64,000 nucleotides of DNA, from positions 17,292 to 81,291 of the forward strand of contig CAITSZ010000039.1 of NCBI GenBank assembly GCA_903895195.1. Direction: 5' to 3'. Below are positions 52,718 through 62,290 of this stretch, piece after piece (within the stretch, counting starts at the first letter, position 1; each line of letters starts with the position of its first letter). Below the pieces are notes generated by a model. The model did not search any database and had not been told where the DNA came from. It saw only the letters and a list, made by a program, of their open reading frames with translations. A program made the position numbers and the translations under genes. The DNA comes from an uncultured Chlorobiaceae bacterium. GTDB taxonomy: Bacteria > Bacteroidota > Chlorobiia > Chlorobiales > Chlorobiaceae.

Positions 52718-55700
52718 CTAAAAGGTGATTACTGATCCTTTTTGTGCTTGTTTCTTCATTACATCGACCCACCCGGTACCCGAAAGTATTTCAGCAAGTT
52801 CAACAACAATATGCCGGGGTTCAATTCCAAGATCGAGATTCCTTCCAAGTCCCTGAACACAGGATGGACAATTTGTCAATATGACTGCGTTTTCTTTTCC
52901 GTGCATAACTGCCGTTATAGCATCTCTTTTTCGGTGAAGCATGGAATCGGTAATATCGGGTCGTGAGAGTGCCAGCGTACCAGCTTCTGAGCAGCAATGC
53001 GGAACGGAGGTCATATCCCCGAAACCACCAATAGCTGTAAGTGTTTGATGCGCTTTACCAGAGAGAGAATCATGGCAAGGGGCATGATAAAGGTATTCTC
53101 CATTACCTTCCAGCTTCAAGCCTTTATCAAGAGCATAGGCCGCAATATCAATAATTTTTCCACCGAAAAGCTTGCCGGTCTCAATGGCATCGAGCCCCTC
53201 CATACAGGTACCGCATGTGACAACGCAAGCATCAAAATCAAGGTAGGAGAACATCTCTCTTATCTGACTGAACATTACGGTATTGCGAAGGACAATACTT
53301 GAATACTGATCTGTCTTGGCATTGACATGAGCAGGAAATCCGCAGCAGAGAAACGGTGGCGGCAACACAATCCTTACACCAAGCTCAAGCAGCACATGAA
53401 TTGCCGCCATTGAGATTGAAGAGTTCATGCGCTCGGAACCACAGCCGGGGAAATAAAAAACGTTACTTTTGACCTCTCCGGATGGCTCAAAAACAATTAC
53501 CTGATCAGAAGCACATTCCGGTAGAATATCGCGCAAGGTCCCTTCGGGTACAGGTGGGACAGGCGAACGCAGAAGCCTTAACGGATAGAGATCAGGGGAA
53601 TCAAGTTCCGGTTGCATCGGAGCGGAAATTTTATTGCCTGCACGCTGAACAGCTCCACCGATCCTGAGAACAGTTCTGCGGAATAGGGCATTAAATACCG
53701 GGGAACGACTGTCGAGATATTTCAAAGTCAACTCTGTGATCGGTGAAGAGTGTTTGTAACCCCATTCTGAAAGAATTTCGCGTTCCAGCACCGAAACTTT
53801 ACCGCTGTCGATATCTACCGGACATGGCTTAAGGCATTTATGGCAGATTGTGCAGTGATCGGCAACCTCTTCCAGCCACTTCAGAAGCGCAAAATCAGTT
53901 GAACGCTCTCGCTGGGCATCAAAAAGAAGCGCTTCGATCAATGAGCCAATAGCAAGATTCTTGTTTCGCGGATGATAGAACATTCCTCGAGAGGGATAGT
54001 ACACACAGCAATCGGTCTTGCACTTACCGCACCTGATACAGTAGTCAACCTTTTTTGAAAGCTCTTCTATCTGGGCACGCCTGAGAATATGCGCCTCAAG
54101 TTCGAGCAAATTGAACGACGGGGTAAAAATATGATCAAGCGCTTCATAATCTTCCAGCTTTCCCGGGTTCATGATCCCTTTAGGGTCTACTTTGAGGCGA
54201 TATCGGGAAAGTTGTTCGACGATAGCAGGATCAAGGTACTTGAGTTTGGTAACACCTATTCCGTGCTCACCAGAAACAACACCACCCAGAGAGACAACTT
54301 TTTCCATGACATTGTCGATCACCTTGTCGGCACGCTCAAGCATGGGCCTGTCGTTGGAAAGTACCGGAACATTGACATGAACATTGCCATCGCCGGCATG
54401 CATGTGCGTAGCAAGCACTATACGTCTGTCGCGGACATAGGTATATGCTTTTTCAAAGGCCACCTGCATTTCAGGATACCCCTGCACCAGCTCTCCAATT
54501 TCACGGCTCAGCTCCTGAATAATTTCAAGTGAACGCAGAGAATCCTGGGGGGCGAGTAAAATCTTTTCATCGAACAAGCGGCAAAGCTCGAGTCCTGCTG
54601 GAATTTTTGAGGCAAACCGCTCACCATCTTCATTAACGTTTTTTGTAGCAAAAATAGTGCGTGAACGCTCTACAAAGCTATGCTGCGCATATCGTTCTTC
54701 TGTAATATTGAGTTCATCAATAAAGCGGGAAAATACGGCAAGGGCTTCAAGAGGAATTACAATATCCTCATTGAGCTTAAATGCATTGGTTCGTCGTGCA
54801 ATGGCGCCAAGCTTTTTACGATCGGCCCAGAAACGAACAGCATCTGCATTGTCTCCGGCCAGAAACATCATTGTATTGGGATGGTTCTTAAGGAGAGTTT
54901 TCAAGCGTTCAATACCGTTCTCCACCTCGGCGGGCAAATTACCGGCTATATCGATAAGAAGAACGGCCTTTGGAGTCTGAGCCCTTGGAGCCTTTACCTT
55001 GTAGTCGATAGCCCTTATATATTCATCATCAAAATGCTCGAGGGCAAGAAGCGCTTCTTTATTCTCAGAATGGAGAGGGAATATTTTAGAGAGCTCAAGA
55101 ATCACCCGGCTGGCCTCATCCATGTCAGGCCCGAAAAATTCAAGACAGAGTGTTCTCTTTTCAGGATACTTCGGATAAAGCACAAAAACAGCCGAAGTAA
55201 TAACCCCGTCAGTTCCCTCCTTCTGAAGGCCAGGAACTCCACCAAGCGCCTTGTTGGTAATATCTTTCCAGAGTCCTTTTTTCCGGATATCGGTACCAAG
55301 CAGCTCAATGCGATCAATCCTCTTTCCCGACTGATTCCATACCTCAAAAGTTACGGTATCCTCATGCAGGATTTTCCTGAGATGGTGATCAACACGTTTT
55401 ACTGTCCAGTTTTCACCCGACGGCATTGCCATTCGCCATTCAAGCAGGTTATCAATACAGGTACCCCATCGAACAGCCATCTTTCCGCCTGCATTTTCGG
55501 CAATGTTGCCACCGACAGTGCAGGACCATTCACTTGTCGGGTCAGTAGCAAAAACAAGTTTATGCTCGTCAGCCTCTTCCATAGCTTTTTCAGTGACAAC
55601 CCCTGCTTCTACTTCAATCACAGAAGCCTGAGATATCTGATCGTTTTCAAGCTGAAAATCCCGAACCGAGATACCCTTGATGTGATTGAGTTTTTCAACG

Positions 55701-56374
55701 TTAATGATCACACACCTTGATCTCAAGGGTACAGCGCCTCCGGTAAGCCCAGTTCCTGCTCCGCGAGGAATGATGTGCAGGCCGAGCCCGGCAATTGCTG
55801 TAATAAGAGGAGCAACCTGCGACTCCTGATCGGGGGTCACCACAGCAACTGGAAGATGAAGCCTCCAGTCGGTAGCATCGGTTGCGTGGGCTGCAAGGGA
55901 GAATGGATCAAAAAGGACATTTTTAGCGCCTACAACCCCGCCAAGTTCTTTTTTCATTCTACGGCGCAGGTCTGGCGTTTTTTCAACTGCAGAGCGGAAG
56001 CGCTCAAGTTGCTCACGTACCGCTACAACAATAGCTAAAACCCGGGTTTCACCGTTTGCCATATCAGCAATGGTATCGAGTTCGTGAAACGCCCGTTCAA
56101 ACAGGCGCTTACGACGAGCGGCAGAATCAACAAGCTCCTGAAAAAGGTAGGGATTTCGGCGATGGATAAGAATCTCTCCGATAATACCCATGAGCAAACG
56201 TGCAGACCTGCCTGTAACCCGCAGCTCACGCAGTTCGTCAAGAAACCTGACAATATTTGGTCCCAGCAGAAAAGATATCGCCTGCCTGTCACCGGCAGAG
56301 GTATAATTATACGGGATTTCTCGGGGGGAACTGGTTATTTGTTTCACTCTCTCTATGCCTGTGCTTATAGTCAT
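52718..56374 (-). CDS. FAD-linked oxidase / FeS / CCG-domain fusion (DUF3683 type)
   Basis: About 1,218 residues. The N-terminal DUF3683-type segment leads to a FAD_binding_4 PCMH domain (IPRGAGTGLTGGAVPLRS), a FAD-oxidase C-terminal domain with HMHAGDGNVHVNVPV and GEHGIGVTKL, then a dicluster ferredoxin (CIRCGKCKTDC and CTICHKCLKPCP), and finally CCG modules (FYFPGCGSE, FLCCGFPAH, HCCSEAGT). It resembles GlcD/Dld plus GlcF in one chain, so an alpha-hydroxy acid dehydrogenase is likely. The ORF track starts at 56542; ATG 56374 fits the family start. Confidence 0.88.
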   Translation of the reverse strand: MTISTGIERVKQITSSPREIPYNYTSAGDRQAISFLLGPNIVRFLDELRELRVTGRSARLLMGIIGEILIHRRNPYLFQELVDSAARRKRLFERAFHELDTIADMANGETRVLAIVVAVREQLERFRSAVEKTPDLRRRMKKELGGVVGAKNVLFDPFSLAAHATDATDWRLHLPVAVVTPDQESQVAPLITAIAGLGLHIIPRGAGTGLTGGAVPLRSRCVIINVEKLNHIKGISVRDFQLENDQISQASVIEVEAGVVTEKAMEEADEHKLVFATDPTSEWSCTVGGNIAENAGGKMAVRWGTCIDNLLEWRMAMPSGENWTVKRVDHHLRKILHEDTVTFEVWNQSGKRIDRIELLGTDIRKKGLWKDITNKALGGVPGLQKEGTDGVITSAVFVLYPKYPEKRTLCLEFFGPDMDEASRVILELSKIFPLHSENKEALLALEHFDDEYIRAIDYKVKAPRAQTPKAVLLIDIAGNLPAEVENGIERLKTLLKNHPNTMMFLAGDNADAVRFWADRKKLGAIARRTNAFKLNEDIVIPLEALAVFSRFIDELNITEERYAQHSFVERSRTIFATKNVNEDGERFASKIPAGLELCRLFDEKILLAPQDSLRSLEIIQELSREIGELVQGYPEMQVAFEKAYTYVRDRRIVLATHMHAGDGNVHVNVPVLSNDRPMLERADKVIDNVMEKVVSLGGVVSGEHGIGVTKLKYLDPAIVEQLSRYRLKVDPKGIMNPGKLEDYEALDHIFTPSFNLLELEAHILRRAQIEELSKKVDYCIRCGKCKTDCCVYYPSRGMFYHPRNKNLAIGSLIEALLFDAQRERSTDFALLKWLEEVADHCTICHKCLKPCPVDIDSGKVSVLEREILSEWGYKHSSPITELTLKYLDSRSPVFNALFRRTVLRIGGAVQRAGNKISAPMQPELDSPDLYPLRLLRSPVPPVPEGTLRDILPECASDQVIVFEPSGEVKSNVFYFPGCGSERMNSSISMAAIHVLLELGVRIVLPPPFLCCGFPAHVNAKTDQYSSIVLRNTVMFSQIREMFSYLDFDACVVTCGTCMEGLDAIETGKLFGGKIIDIAAYALDKGLKLEGNGEYLYHAPCHDSLSGKAHQTLTAIGGFGDMTSVPHCCSEAGTLALSRPDITDSMLHRKRDAITAVMHGKENAVILTNCPSCVQGLGRNLDLGIEPRHIVVELAEILSGTGWVDVMKKQAQKGSVITF

Positions 56375-56406
56375 TAACTTGAAAAAAAAAATTATATGTC
56401 TAACAT

Positions 56407-57165
56407 CTACAACCTTGCTCCACCGGAAATCTCTAAAATCTGCCCTGTAATAAAAGCAGCATCGTCTGAAGCGAGAAAAAGTGCGCATCGGGCGACATCG
56501 TCCGGGGTAGCAACTCGTCCGAGGGGATAACGAGAGGCACAATCCTTCTGAAGCATCTCCCAGCGTTCTGCACCAAGAGCAGTGACAAAAGCGGGAACTG
56601 CAACAAGAGCCGGGGCAAGCGCATTAACCGTTATGCCGTAGCGGCCCAGTGACAATGCAAGTGAACGGGTAAAGGCGTAAATGCCGCCTTTGGCAGCAGA
56701 ATAGGAGAACTGATTCGGGCTCCCCCGATAGACAAGCGAACTCATATTCACTATTTTACCGAAACCCTGAGGCTTCATAACCCTTGCTGCCTCACGGCAC
56801 GACAGAATACATGACTTAAGGTTAAGATCGAGATTGGCACTCATTTTAACGTAGTCGATATCTTCGACATCAGCAGCCGGTTCACAATCACCACCGGCAA
56901 TATTTACGACTATATCAAGCTTGGCGAACCGATCTATTATCTGCCGGTAGAGTGACTGGATTTCATCTTCATGCATGACATCAGCCTGAATTGAGAACCC
57001 GCTGCCCCCGGCTTCTTGCAGGAACTGAAGTGTTTCAGCGCAGCCTGAAGCATTGATATCGCTTACAATGACATGAGCCCCCTCCGAGGCAAAACAAAGA
57101 GCCACTGCCCTGCCAATTCCACCTGCAGCTCCAGTTATGAGCGCAATCCTGCATGAAAGTCTCAT
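56407..57165 (-). CDS. Classical short-chain dehydrogenase/reductase (FabG-like)
   Basis: A 252-residue SDR. TGAAGGIGRAVAL is the TGxxxGxG NAD(P) loop; NIAGG is NNAG-like; MSSLVYRGSPNQFSYSAAKGG supplies Ser, Tyr and Lys of the catalytic triad; and the end ASDDAAFITGQILEISGG is FabG-like. It could act in fatty-acid or other carbonyl reduction. It lies 33 bases upstream of the FAD fusion on the same strand. Confidence 0.9.
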   Translation of the reverse strand: MRLSCRIALITGAAGGIGRAVALCFASEGAHVIVSDINASGCAETLQFLQEAGGSGFSIQADVMHEDEIQSLYRQIIDRFAKLDIVVNIAGGDCEPAADVEDIDYVKMSANLDLNLKSCILSCREAARVMKPQGFGKIVNMSSLVYRGSPNQFSYSAAKGGIYAFTRSLALSLGRYGITVNALAPALVAVPAFVTALGAERWEMLQKDCASRYPLGRVATPDDVARCALFLASDDAAFITGQILEISGGARL

Positions 57166-57168
57166 AGA

Positions 57169-57741
57169 TTATCTGATTATTCCTCTTTTCTTCAGTTCCC
57201 AGAAACATTTTGCGGTGGCTTGAATGTCAATAGCTGCATTGTGGGCCTCCTGAAATCCTATGCCAAACAAGGTATGATGCAGTTCAGACAACTTCGGCCA
57301 CTTGTTGCCGTAGGGACCTTTAATGGCACAAAAATCAGTAGATCTTTCCATTGTGCATATTTTCTTTTTTGAAGGCAGGCCATCCGCCATCCCGGCCCTG
57401 ATCAGTTCACTGCCAACAATCTTTTCATCAAACGACATATTGTGAGCCACAAGAACTTCTGCCTTGGCAATCATCTTTTCGAACTCATGCAGGACATTGG
57501 TCAGGACAACTCCTTCTATATTGGCCCGTTCTGTTGATATTCCATGAATTTTAGAAGCAATTTCAGGAATCACAAATCCCTCGGGCTTAATGATGTAATC
57601 CCCGGAGATCAAAGTGTTGCCATCACCGTCACAATATAAGTATGCCAATTGAACAAGCCTTGGCCAGTTATTGAGATCGGTTACAGGTGCTCGCCAGTTT
57701 ATTGGCAATCCTGTTGTTTCTGTATCAAAAAATAAATACAT
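57169..57741 (-). CDS. DnaQ-like 3'-5' exonuclease
   Basis: A 190-residue DEDDh exonuclease. FFDTETTGLP is motif I, VLVAHNMSFDEKIVGSEL motif II, and ELHHTLFG...EAHNAAIDIQATAKCF motif III with His and Asp. No polymerase or BRCT domain. The SDR starts 4 bases after its stop; a gene for an OB-fold protein and recQ lie upstream on the same strand. Confidence 0.92.
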   Translation of the reverse strand: MYLFFDTETTGLPINWRAPVTDLNNWPRLVQLAYLYCDGDGNTLISGDYIIKPEGFVIPEIASKIHGISTERANIEGVVLTNVLHEFEKMIAKAEVLVAHNMSFDEKIVGSELIRAGMADGLPSKKKICTMERSTDFCAIKGPYGNKWPKLSELHHTLFGIGFQEAHNAAIDIQATAKCFWELKKRGIIR

Positions 57742-57789
57742 GGCAATGAAAAAATGAAAAATTACAATCGATTAACAGCTGACATGCTC

Positions 57790-58155
57790 TCAAAATGGGC
57801 AATCATCATCAACAATTGCACTTCCGCCTTGATGCTCATAGGCTGGCGGATTATAGGAGCCCTCCTGCTGAGATTGGGATGACCCTGCCTGACCGGCAGA
57901 CTCAAGCTTCCATGCTTTTACATCGGTATACCATTTTCCGTTGAACTCCCTGCTTTCAATGTCAAAAGAGATCGTCAACTTGTTGCCAACATTCAAGAGA
58001 TTTCTGTCAAACTTCTCTCCCCACAAAGAGATACAAACCTTTTTGGGGTACTGCCCATCCGTTTCAACAATAATGTCCTGTTTTTTCCATTGCCCATTCT
58101 TTCCTGCGCCTGTTTGTTCAGGAAGAATTGCTGAGAGTTTAGCTGTAAGCTGCAT
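57790..58155 (-). CDS. DUF3127 OB-fold protein with SSB-like acidic tail
   Basis: About 121 residues. MQLTAKLSAILPEQTGAGKNGQWKKQDII matches the DUF3127 start (family: MELTGKI...LPEQTGxGKNGxWRKQ), predicting an OB fold. The C-terminus VDDDCPF closely resembles the DDDIPF tail that SSB uses to recruit repair enzymes. The ORF track starts at 58209; the start used here is the family-conserved ATG. It sits between recQ and the exonuclease on the same strand. Confidence 0.78.
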   Translation of the reverse strand: MQLTAKLSAILPEQTGAGKNGQWKKQDIIVETDGQYPKKVCISLWGEKFDRNLLNVGNKLTISFDIESREFNGKWYTDVKAWKLESAGQAGSSQSQQEGSYNPPAYEHQGGSAIVDDDCPF

Positions 58156-58291
58156 AACCTTATTACTGTCTGTACTATTACTAAAAAGCCCCGTTCTATT
58201 ATAAACCATTCGAAACTGGCGTCATTACTACTGATGAACGTGTTTCAATTTAATATATGAATTGGGATTTATTTACAGTGAAAACCATTCA

Positions 58292-60124
58292 TTACGCAGC
58301 CCGTTCAGGATGCTCGGTGCAGTAGCGGTCTATGAGGCGGAGAAACTGACGGCCATAGCGTTCGAGTTTGACTTCACCGACACCGGTAACTGTCAACATT
58401 GAGTCGGCAGTCCGGGGGCAGATTGATGCCATATCATGAAGGGAGCGATCTGAAAAAACTACGTAGGGTGGTATCCCCTGCTCCTGGGCTATCTGCTTTC
58501 GGAGAGATCTGAGAAGCTCAAAAAGCTCCTGATCATATGGCGCTTCCGTGAACTCTGGTTTTAAAGGACGATCTTTTTCTTTCGGCTTCTCAACGACGCT
58601 TACGATTTCGATGCTCTCTTCATTCTTCAGAATCCGGACAGCTTTTGGCAGAAGAAAGAGAGTCGGATAGAGACCTTCGGATTTGTCGATAACTTTTTGA
58701 GCTAAAAGCTCGTCGACTAGCTGTCGCCAGTATTTTTTACTCCGCCCTTTTCCTATTCCATAAGTTTTCAATCGATCATGGCCAAAATCACGAATTTTCA
58801 CGGTTTTGCTTCCGAGAACTATATCGACAATATGCATTGCTCCAAAGCGCTCTTCGGTACGGACAATGGCTGAAAGGAGCATCTGGGCATCGCGGGTGCA
58901 ATCAATCTGTTCACGGGTGCCAAGACAGATATCACAGGAGCTGCAGTTATCATGGTGATAGTGTTCTCCGAAGTAGTCAAGCAGGTTTCGACGGCGGCAG
59001 ATTGAGGTTGAGGCAAAGGAAACCACTTTGGAAAGGGCCTCAAGCGCTCTTTTGCGTTCAGTTTCGTCCGTCATGGTATCGATAAAGAAGCGCAGTTTGT
59101 TGATATCACCGGGAGAGAAAAGAAGGGTGCACTGTGCGGCTTCGCCATCGCGTCCTGCCCTGCCGGTTTCCTGATAGTAATTTTCAATACTTTTGGGCAG
59201 GTCGGCATGGATGACAAAGCGAATATTGGATTTGTCAATACCCATACCGAAGGCGATGGTAGCTACAATGACGTCAACTTCATCGCGAATGAATGCTTCC
59301 TGATTGCGTTTGCGATCGTGATCACTGAGGCCTGCATGATACGGGAGGGCTCGATACCCTTTTGCCTTTAGCATCGATGCTGTTTCGTCAACACTTTTGC
59401 GGCTGGTGCGGTATATAATTCCGGCTTTGCCAGCGTTCATTTTCAAGAGCGAAACAAGCTGAGCATCGACATGATCTTTTAAGAGGACATCATAGTAGAG
59501 GTTCGGGCGGTCAAATGAGGCTCTGACAATGTGTGGATTTCGGAGTGCCAGTTTATCGAGAATGTTCTGCTGCACGAGGTGAGTCGCTGTTGCTGTAAAT
59601 GCGGCTACCGGGAGATCCGGAAAGAGGGTAACGAGAGCGGAAAGCGAGAGGTAGTCGGGCCGGAAATCGTGGCCCCACTCTGAAATACAGTGAGCCTCGT
59701 CGATGACTGCCATACTGATGTTCACCCTGCCAAGCATCTTTTTGAATGCTTCGAGAGTAAAGCGCTCAGGGGCGACATAGAGAAGATCAAGAGAGTTGGT
59801 GAGAAGCTGCTGCATCACTGCGTCGCGCTCTTCGGGGTCAAGGGAGCTGTTGAGGAAGGCGGCCCGAATACCGTTTGCCCTTGCTCCGTCAACCTGGTCT
59901 TTCATCAGGGAGATAAGGGGACTTATTACCATGCAGGTGCCAGGAAGCATCACAGCTGGAAGCTGGTAGCAGAGAGATTTACCTCCACCGGTCGGCATAA
60001 CGGCAAAAACATCCCGGTTTTCAAGGATGGCCCTTACTATCTGTTCCTGATTGGGGCGAAATTCACGAAAACCGAACACTTTACGAAGCGTATCAAAAAG
60101 AACGGAATCTGTCGTAGATTTCAT
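58292..60124 (-). CDS. recQ: ATP-dependent DNA helicase RecQ
   Basis: A 610-residue superfamily 2 helicase. FRPNQEQIVRAILENRDVFAVMPTGGGKSLCYQLP is the Q motif and Walker A region, VIDEAHCISEWGHDFRPDY motif II, and FGMGIDKSNIRFV and QETGRAGRDG the later motifs. A zinc module (CRRRNLLDYFGE...CSSCDIC), winged helix, and a C-terminal HRDC (LFELLRSLRKQIAQEQGIPPYVVF) complete it. The start overlaps the ftsA stop by 4 bases (ATGA); the ORF track's earlier start at 60169 lies inside ftsA. Confidence 0.96.
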   Translation of the reverse strand: MKSTTDSVLFDTLRKVFGFREFRPNQEQIVRAILENRDVFAVMPTGGGKSLCYQLPAVMLPGTCMVISPLISLMKDQVDGARANGIRAAFLNSSLDPEERDAVMQQLLTNSLDLLYVAPERFTLEAFKKMLGRVNISMAVIDEAHCISEWGHDFRPDYLSLSALVTLFPDLPVAAFTATATHLVQQNILDKLALRNPHIVRASFDRPNLYYDVLLKDHVDAQLVSLLKMNAGKAGIIYRTSRKSVDETASMLKAKGYRALPYHAGLSDHDRKRNQEAFIRDEVDVIVATIAFGMGIDKSNIRFVIHADLPKSIENYYQETGRAGRDGEAAQCTLLFSPGDINKLRFFIDTMTDETERKRALEALSKVVSFASTSICRRRNLLDYFGEHYHHDNCSSCDICLGTREQIDCTRDAQMLLSAIVRTEERFGAMHIVDIVLGSKTVKIRDFGHDRLKTYGIGKGRSKKYWRQLVDELLAQKVIDKSEGLYPTLFLLPKAVRILKNEESIEIVSVVEKPKEKDRPLKPEFTEAPYDQELFELLRSLRKQIAQEQGIPPYVVFSDRSLHDMASICPRTADSMLTVTGVGEVKLERYGRQFLRLIDRYCTEHPERAA

Positions 60125-61434
60125 AGCTTTGCCCACCAGTCCTGAAGTCCATCCAGAACTTTTTTCCATGCGACTCCGGATTCCTGCACTACAAGAACAT
60201 TATCAACCGGTGGCGGAGGAAGTTCTTTCGGCTCCTCTTTTTGGGTAGCGAAACTATGGTCCCCGGAGTAATTGCTTCCATAGACATGAGCCACTAGACC
60301 CATTACTGTAGCATCCATAGGGGTGTAGGGAGAGCCCTGTATACCTGCGGAACCAGCTTCCGGATAGCCGATACGAACGTCAAGACCAAAAACAAGACGG
60401 GCAAGCTCAGCCACTCCCGGCAAGAGCGCTCCTCCTCCCGTTAGAATGACACCGGCATTAATTTCTTCATAATAGCCCGAGGATATCACTGCGTCACGAA
60501 CAAGCTCGAAAATTTCCATCATTCTGGCCTCAATAATCATAGTCAGAGAACTCCTTGGAAATGTTCTCTCTGAATGACCCTCAGCGCCTTTTATCACGAT
60601 ATCCTCATCTTTGGCGTTCACTTGAGTAACGGCATAGCCATAGTGTAGTTTCAGCTCTTCAGCAATCTCTTCCAGCACCTCAGCTCCATGAGCTATATCA
60701 AGGGTAATGTCATTGGCGGCAACATTGATCACTTCGGAAAATTGAATAGCGCCTCGAAGGAAGACGGCAACTTCAGTGGTGCCTCCCCCGATATCGATGA
60801 CCAGGACACCACCATTCTTTTCCCGCTCTTTTATCACGGCCATACCCAACGCAACAGGCTTGAAGGTAAGTGAAGCTATCTTGAGTCCTGCCCTTTCAAC
60901 GCACTGGCGGATGTTGCGAATCCGGGTTTTCAAGCCAACCACGATATAGACTGAGCCTCTCATGGTGGTTCCAGCCATACCTATAGGATCAAGAAGCCTG
61001 TCCTGATCGTCAACGATAAATTCCTGGGGAATGACATGAATCACTTCATGATTGACATCCAAATTCTGGATATTGGCCTTCGCCTTTTCCATAAACCGAT
61101 GAACATCAGACTTATTTACAATACCAGACTGGTTGATGCTGATTTCAGAAGTGCTTTCAATACAATGGACATGCGCTCCCGAGAGAGCGACATTGACTCC
61201 GTGAATAATCAGAGAGGCCTCACGCTCAACATCTCCAACGGCAGCTTTGATAGAGGCAGATGTCTTGTTGATATTGACAACCGTTGCTCTCCTGAGGCCA
61301 TCTGAAGGGGACGAGCCTTTAGCGATTACTTTAAGTGTGCCGAATTCTTCTTTTTCAGCTACGACAATGCACACTCGTGTAGTTCCTATATCAAGGCCTA
61401 CTGCTCTATTGCTTTCGGGCATTAATTCCTGCAT
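60121..61434 (-). CDS. ftsA: Cell division protein FtsA
   Basis: A 437-residue actin-like protein. AVGLDIGTTRVCIVVAE is phosphate 1, GVLVIDIGGGTTEVAVF phosphate 2, and VILTGGGALLPGVAELA the adenosine motif. The SHS2/1C-like segment after residue 80 distinguishes FtsA from MreB, and the VAWKKVLDGLQDWWAKL tail is the amphipathic membrane-targeting helix. It is separated from ftsZ and ftsQ and is coupled to recQ by a 4-base overlap. Confidence 0.9.
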   Translation of the reverse strand: MQELMPESNRAVGLDIGTTRVCIVVAEKEEFGTLKVIAKGSSPSDGLRRATVVNINKTSASIKAAVGDVEREASLIIHGVNVALSGAHVHCIESTSEISINQSGIVNKSDVHRFMEKAKANIQNLDVNHEVIHVIPQEFIVDDQDRLLDPIGMAGTTMRGSVYIVVGLKTRIRNIRQCVERAGLKIASLTFKPVALGMAVIKEREKNGGVLVIDIGGGTTEVAVFLRGAIQFSEVINVAANDITLDIAHGAEVLEEIAEELKLHYGYAVTQVNAKDEDIVIKGAEGHSERTFPRSSLTMIIEARMMEIFELVRDAVISSGYYEEINAGVILTGGGALLPGVAELARLVFGLDVRIGYPEAGSAGIQGSPYTPMDATVMGLVAHVYGSNYSGDHSFATQKEEPKELPPPPVDNVLVVQESGVAWKKVLDGLQDWWAKL

Positions 61435-61454
61435 GATTTAAAAAAATATTCCAA

Positions 61455-61904
61455 TCAAGGGCGGGCGGGAATTGCCTCAGCCTTTTCTTTCACTACATTC
61501 GGCACACCAACTGCACCCGTGTAAAATACCACAAGAGATGCGGTTTCGCTGCCTGAATTATATCCGTTATGGAGAGTATTCATCACTTCAAGAATCGCAT
61601 CGCCTTTTTTAAATGTACAGATTTGGCCGCCTTTAATTTCGACGTCAAGCGTCCCTTCAAGCATGTAGGCATAAACCGGCACAGGATGTTGGTGCCAGCC
61701 GGTTGAACCTCCGGGAGGAACACGAACAACAAGAACCGTTACTTCAGGCTGAGCAGTTTGAAGATATTTGAGCGGAGCGCCGTTAGTTGTAAGCGATGAA
61801 GCATGAACCTTGGTCACCTCAACATTCTTATAGTCTTGAGCCCATACAGGGGTGTTCAGAATCAGTAAGAGGAAAACCAGAACAATACCATAACCCTTTT
61901 TCAT
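61455..61904 (-). CDS. Exported cupin-domain protein
   Basis: A 149-residue exported protein; signal KKGYGIVLVFLLLILNTPVWA. A single cupin barrel carries the metal-site pattern GWHQHPVPVYAYMLEGTLDVEIKGG and the second motif IHNGY-like MNTLHNGYNSG. The ORF track start (61940) is replaced by ATG 61904, directly before the signal peptide. It lies 20 bases downstream of ftsA on the same strand and opposes the DUF2283 gene upstream. Confidence 0.82.
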   Translation of the reverse strand: MKKGYGIVLVFLLLILNTPVWAQDYKNVEVTKVHASSLTTNGAPLKYLQTAQPEVTVLVVRVPPGGSTGWHQHPVPVYAYMLEGTLDVEIKGGQICTFKKGDAILEVMNTLHNGYNSGSETASLVVFYTGAVGVPNVVKEKAEAIPARP

Positions 61905-62057
61905 GCAACATCCATTATTGGTTAAAATCCGCCTTGGCAAAAGCCCTTGTCATCGCAACTTCAGGAGAGCACCCGCTTAGCCCTGTCTTGATCTTTGATA
62001 ACATTACTGATTTCTCTGCCTTTGTAAGGTAACTGATAACCATTCTTTCTTTCAAAG

Positions 62058-62276
62058 ATGAAGATTAATTATTATCCGGATACCGATTCCTTATATATCG
62101 AACTTTCAGAACGTGAAAGTGCTGACAGTATTGAGATATCTGAAGGCATAGTACTCGACTACGACCAAGAAGGATCAATAGTCGGGATTGATATTGACAA
62201 CGCCCGAAAGAAAATCAATCTCAACGAGTTGATTCTCAATAAATTACCGCTCGACACTCAAAAACTATCCGCTTAA
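62058..62276 (+). CDS. DUF2283 family protein
   Basis: A 72-residue protein fitting DUF2283 closely: MKINYYPDTDSLYIELSERE then IEISEGIVLDYDQEGSIVGIDI. The family often follows a DUF4258 gene and may be part of an antitoxin-like pair; no DUF4258 gene is found in the 150 bases upstream. It converges on the DUF218 gene with a 14-base gap. Confidence 0.85.
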   Translation: MKINYYPDTDSLYIELSERESADSIEISEGIVLDYDQEGSIVGIDIDNARKKINLNELILNKLPLDTQKLSA

Positions 62277-62290
62277 AAGGCCATAATACG

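Noticed and set aside
54680-55720. 346-residue plus-strand ORF inside the FAD/FeS fusion
   Set aside because: It is antisense to a gene with dense conserved motifs on the minus strand; the translation shows no domain.
61796-62032. DUF4258 partner for the DUF2283 gene
   Set aside because: The ORF in that position overlaps the cupin gene on the other strand and its peptide shows no DUF4258 features.
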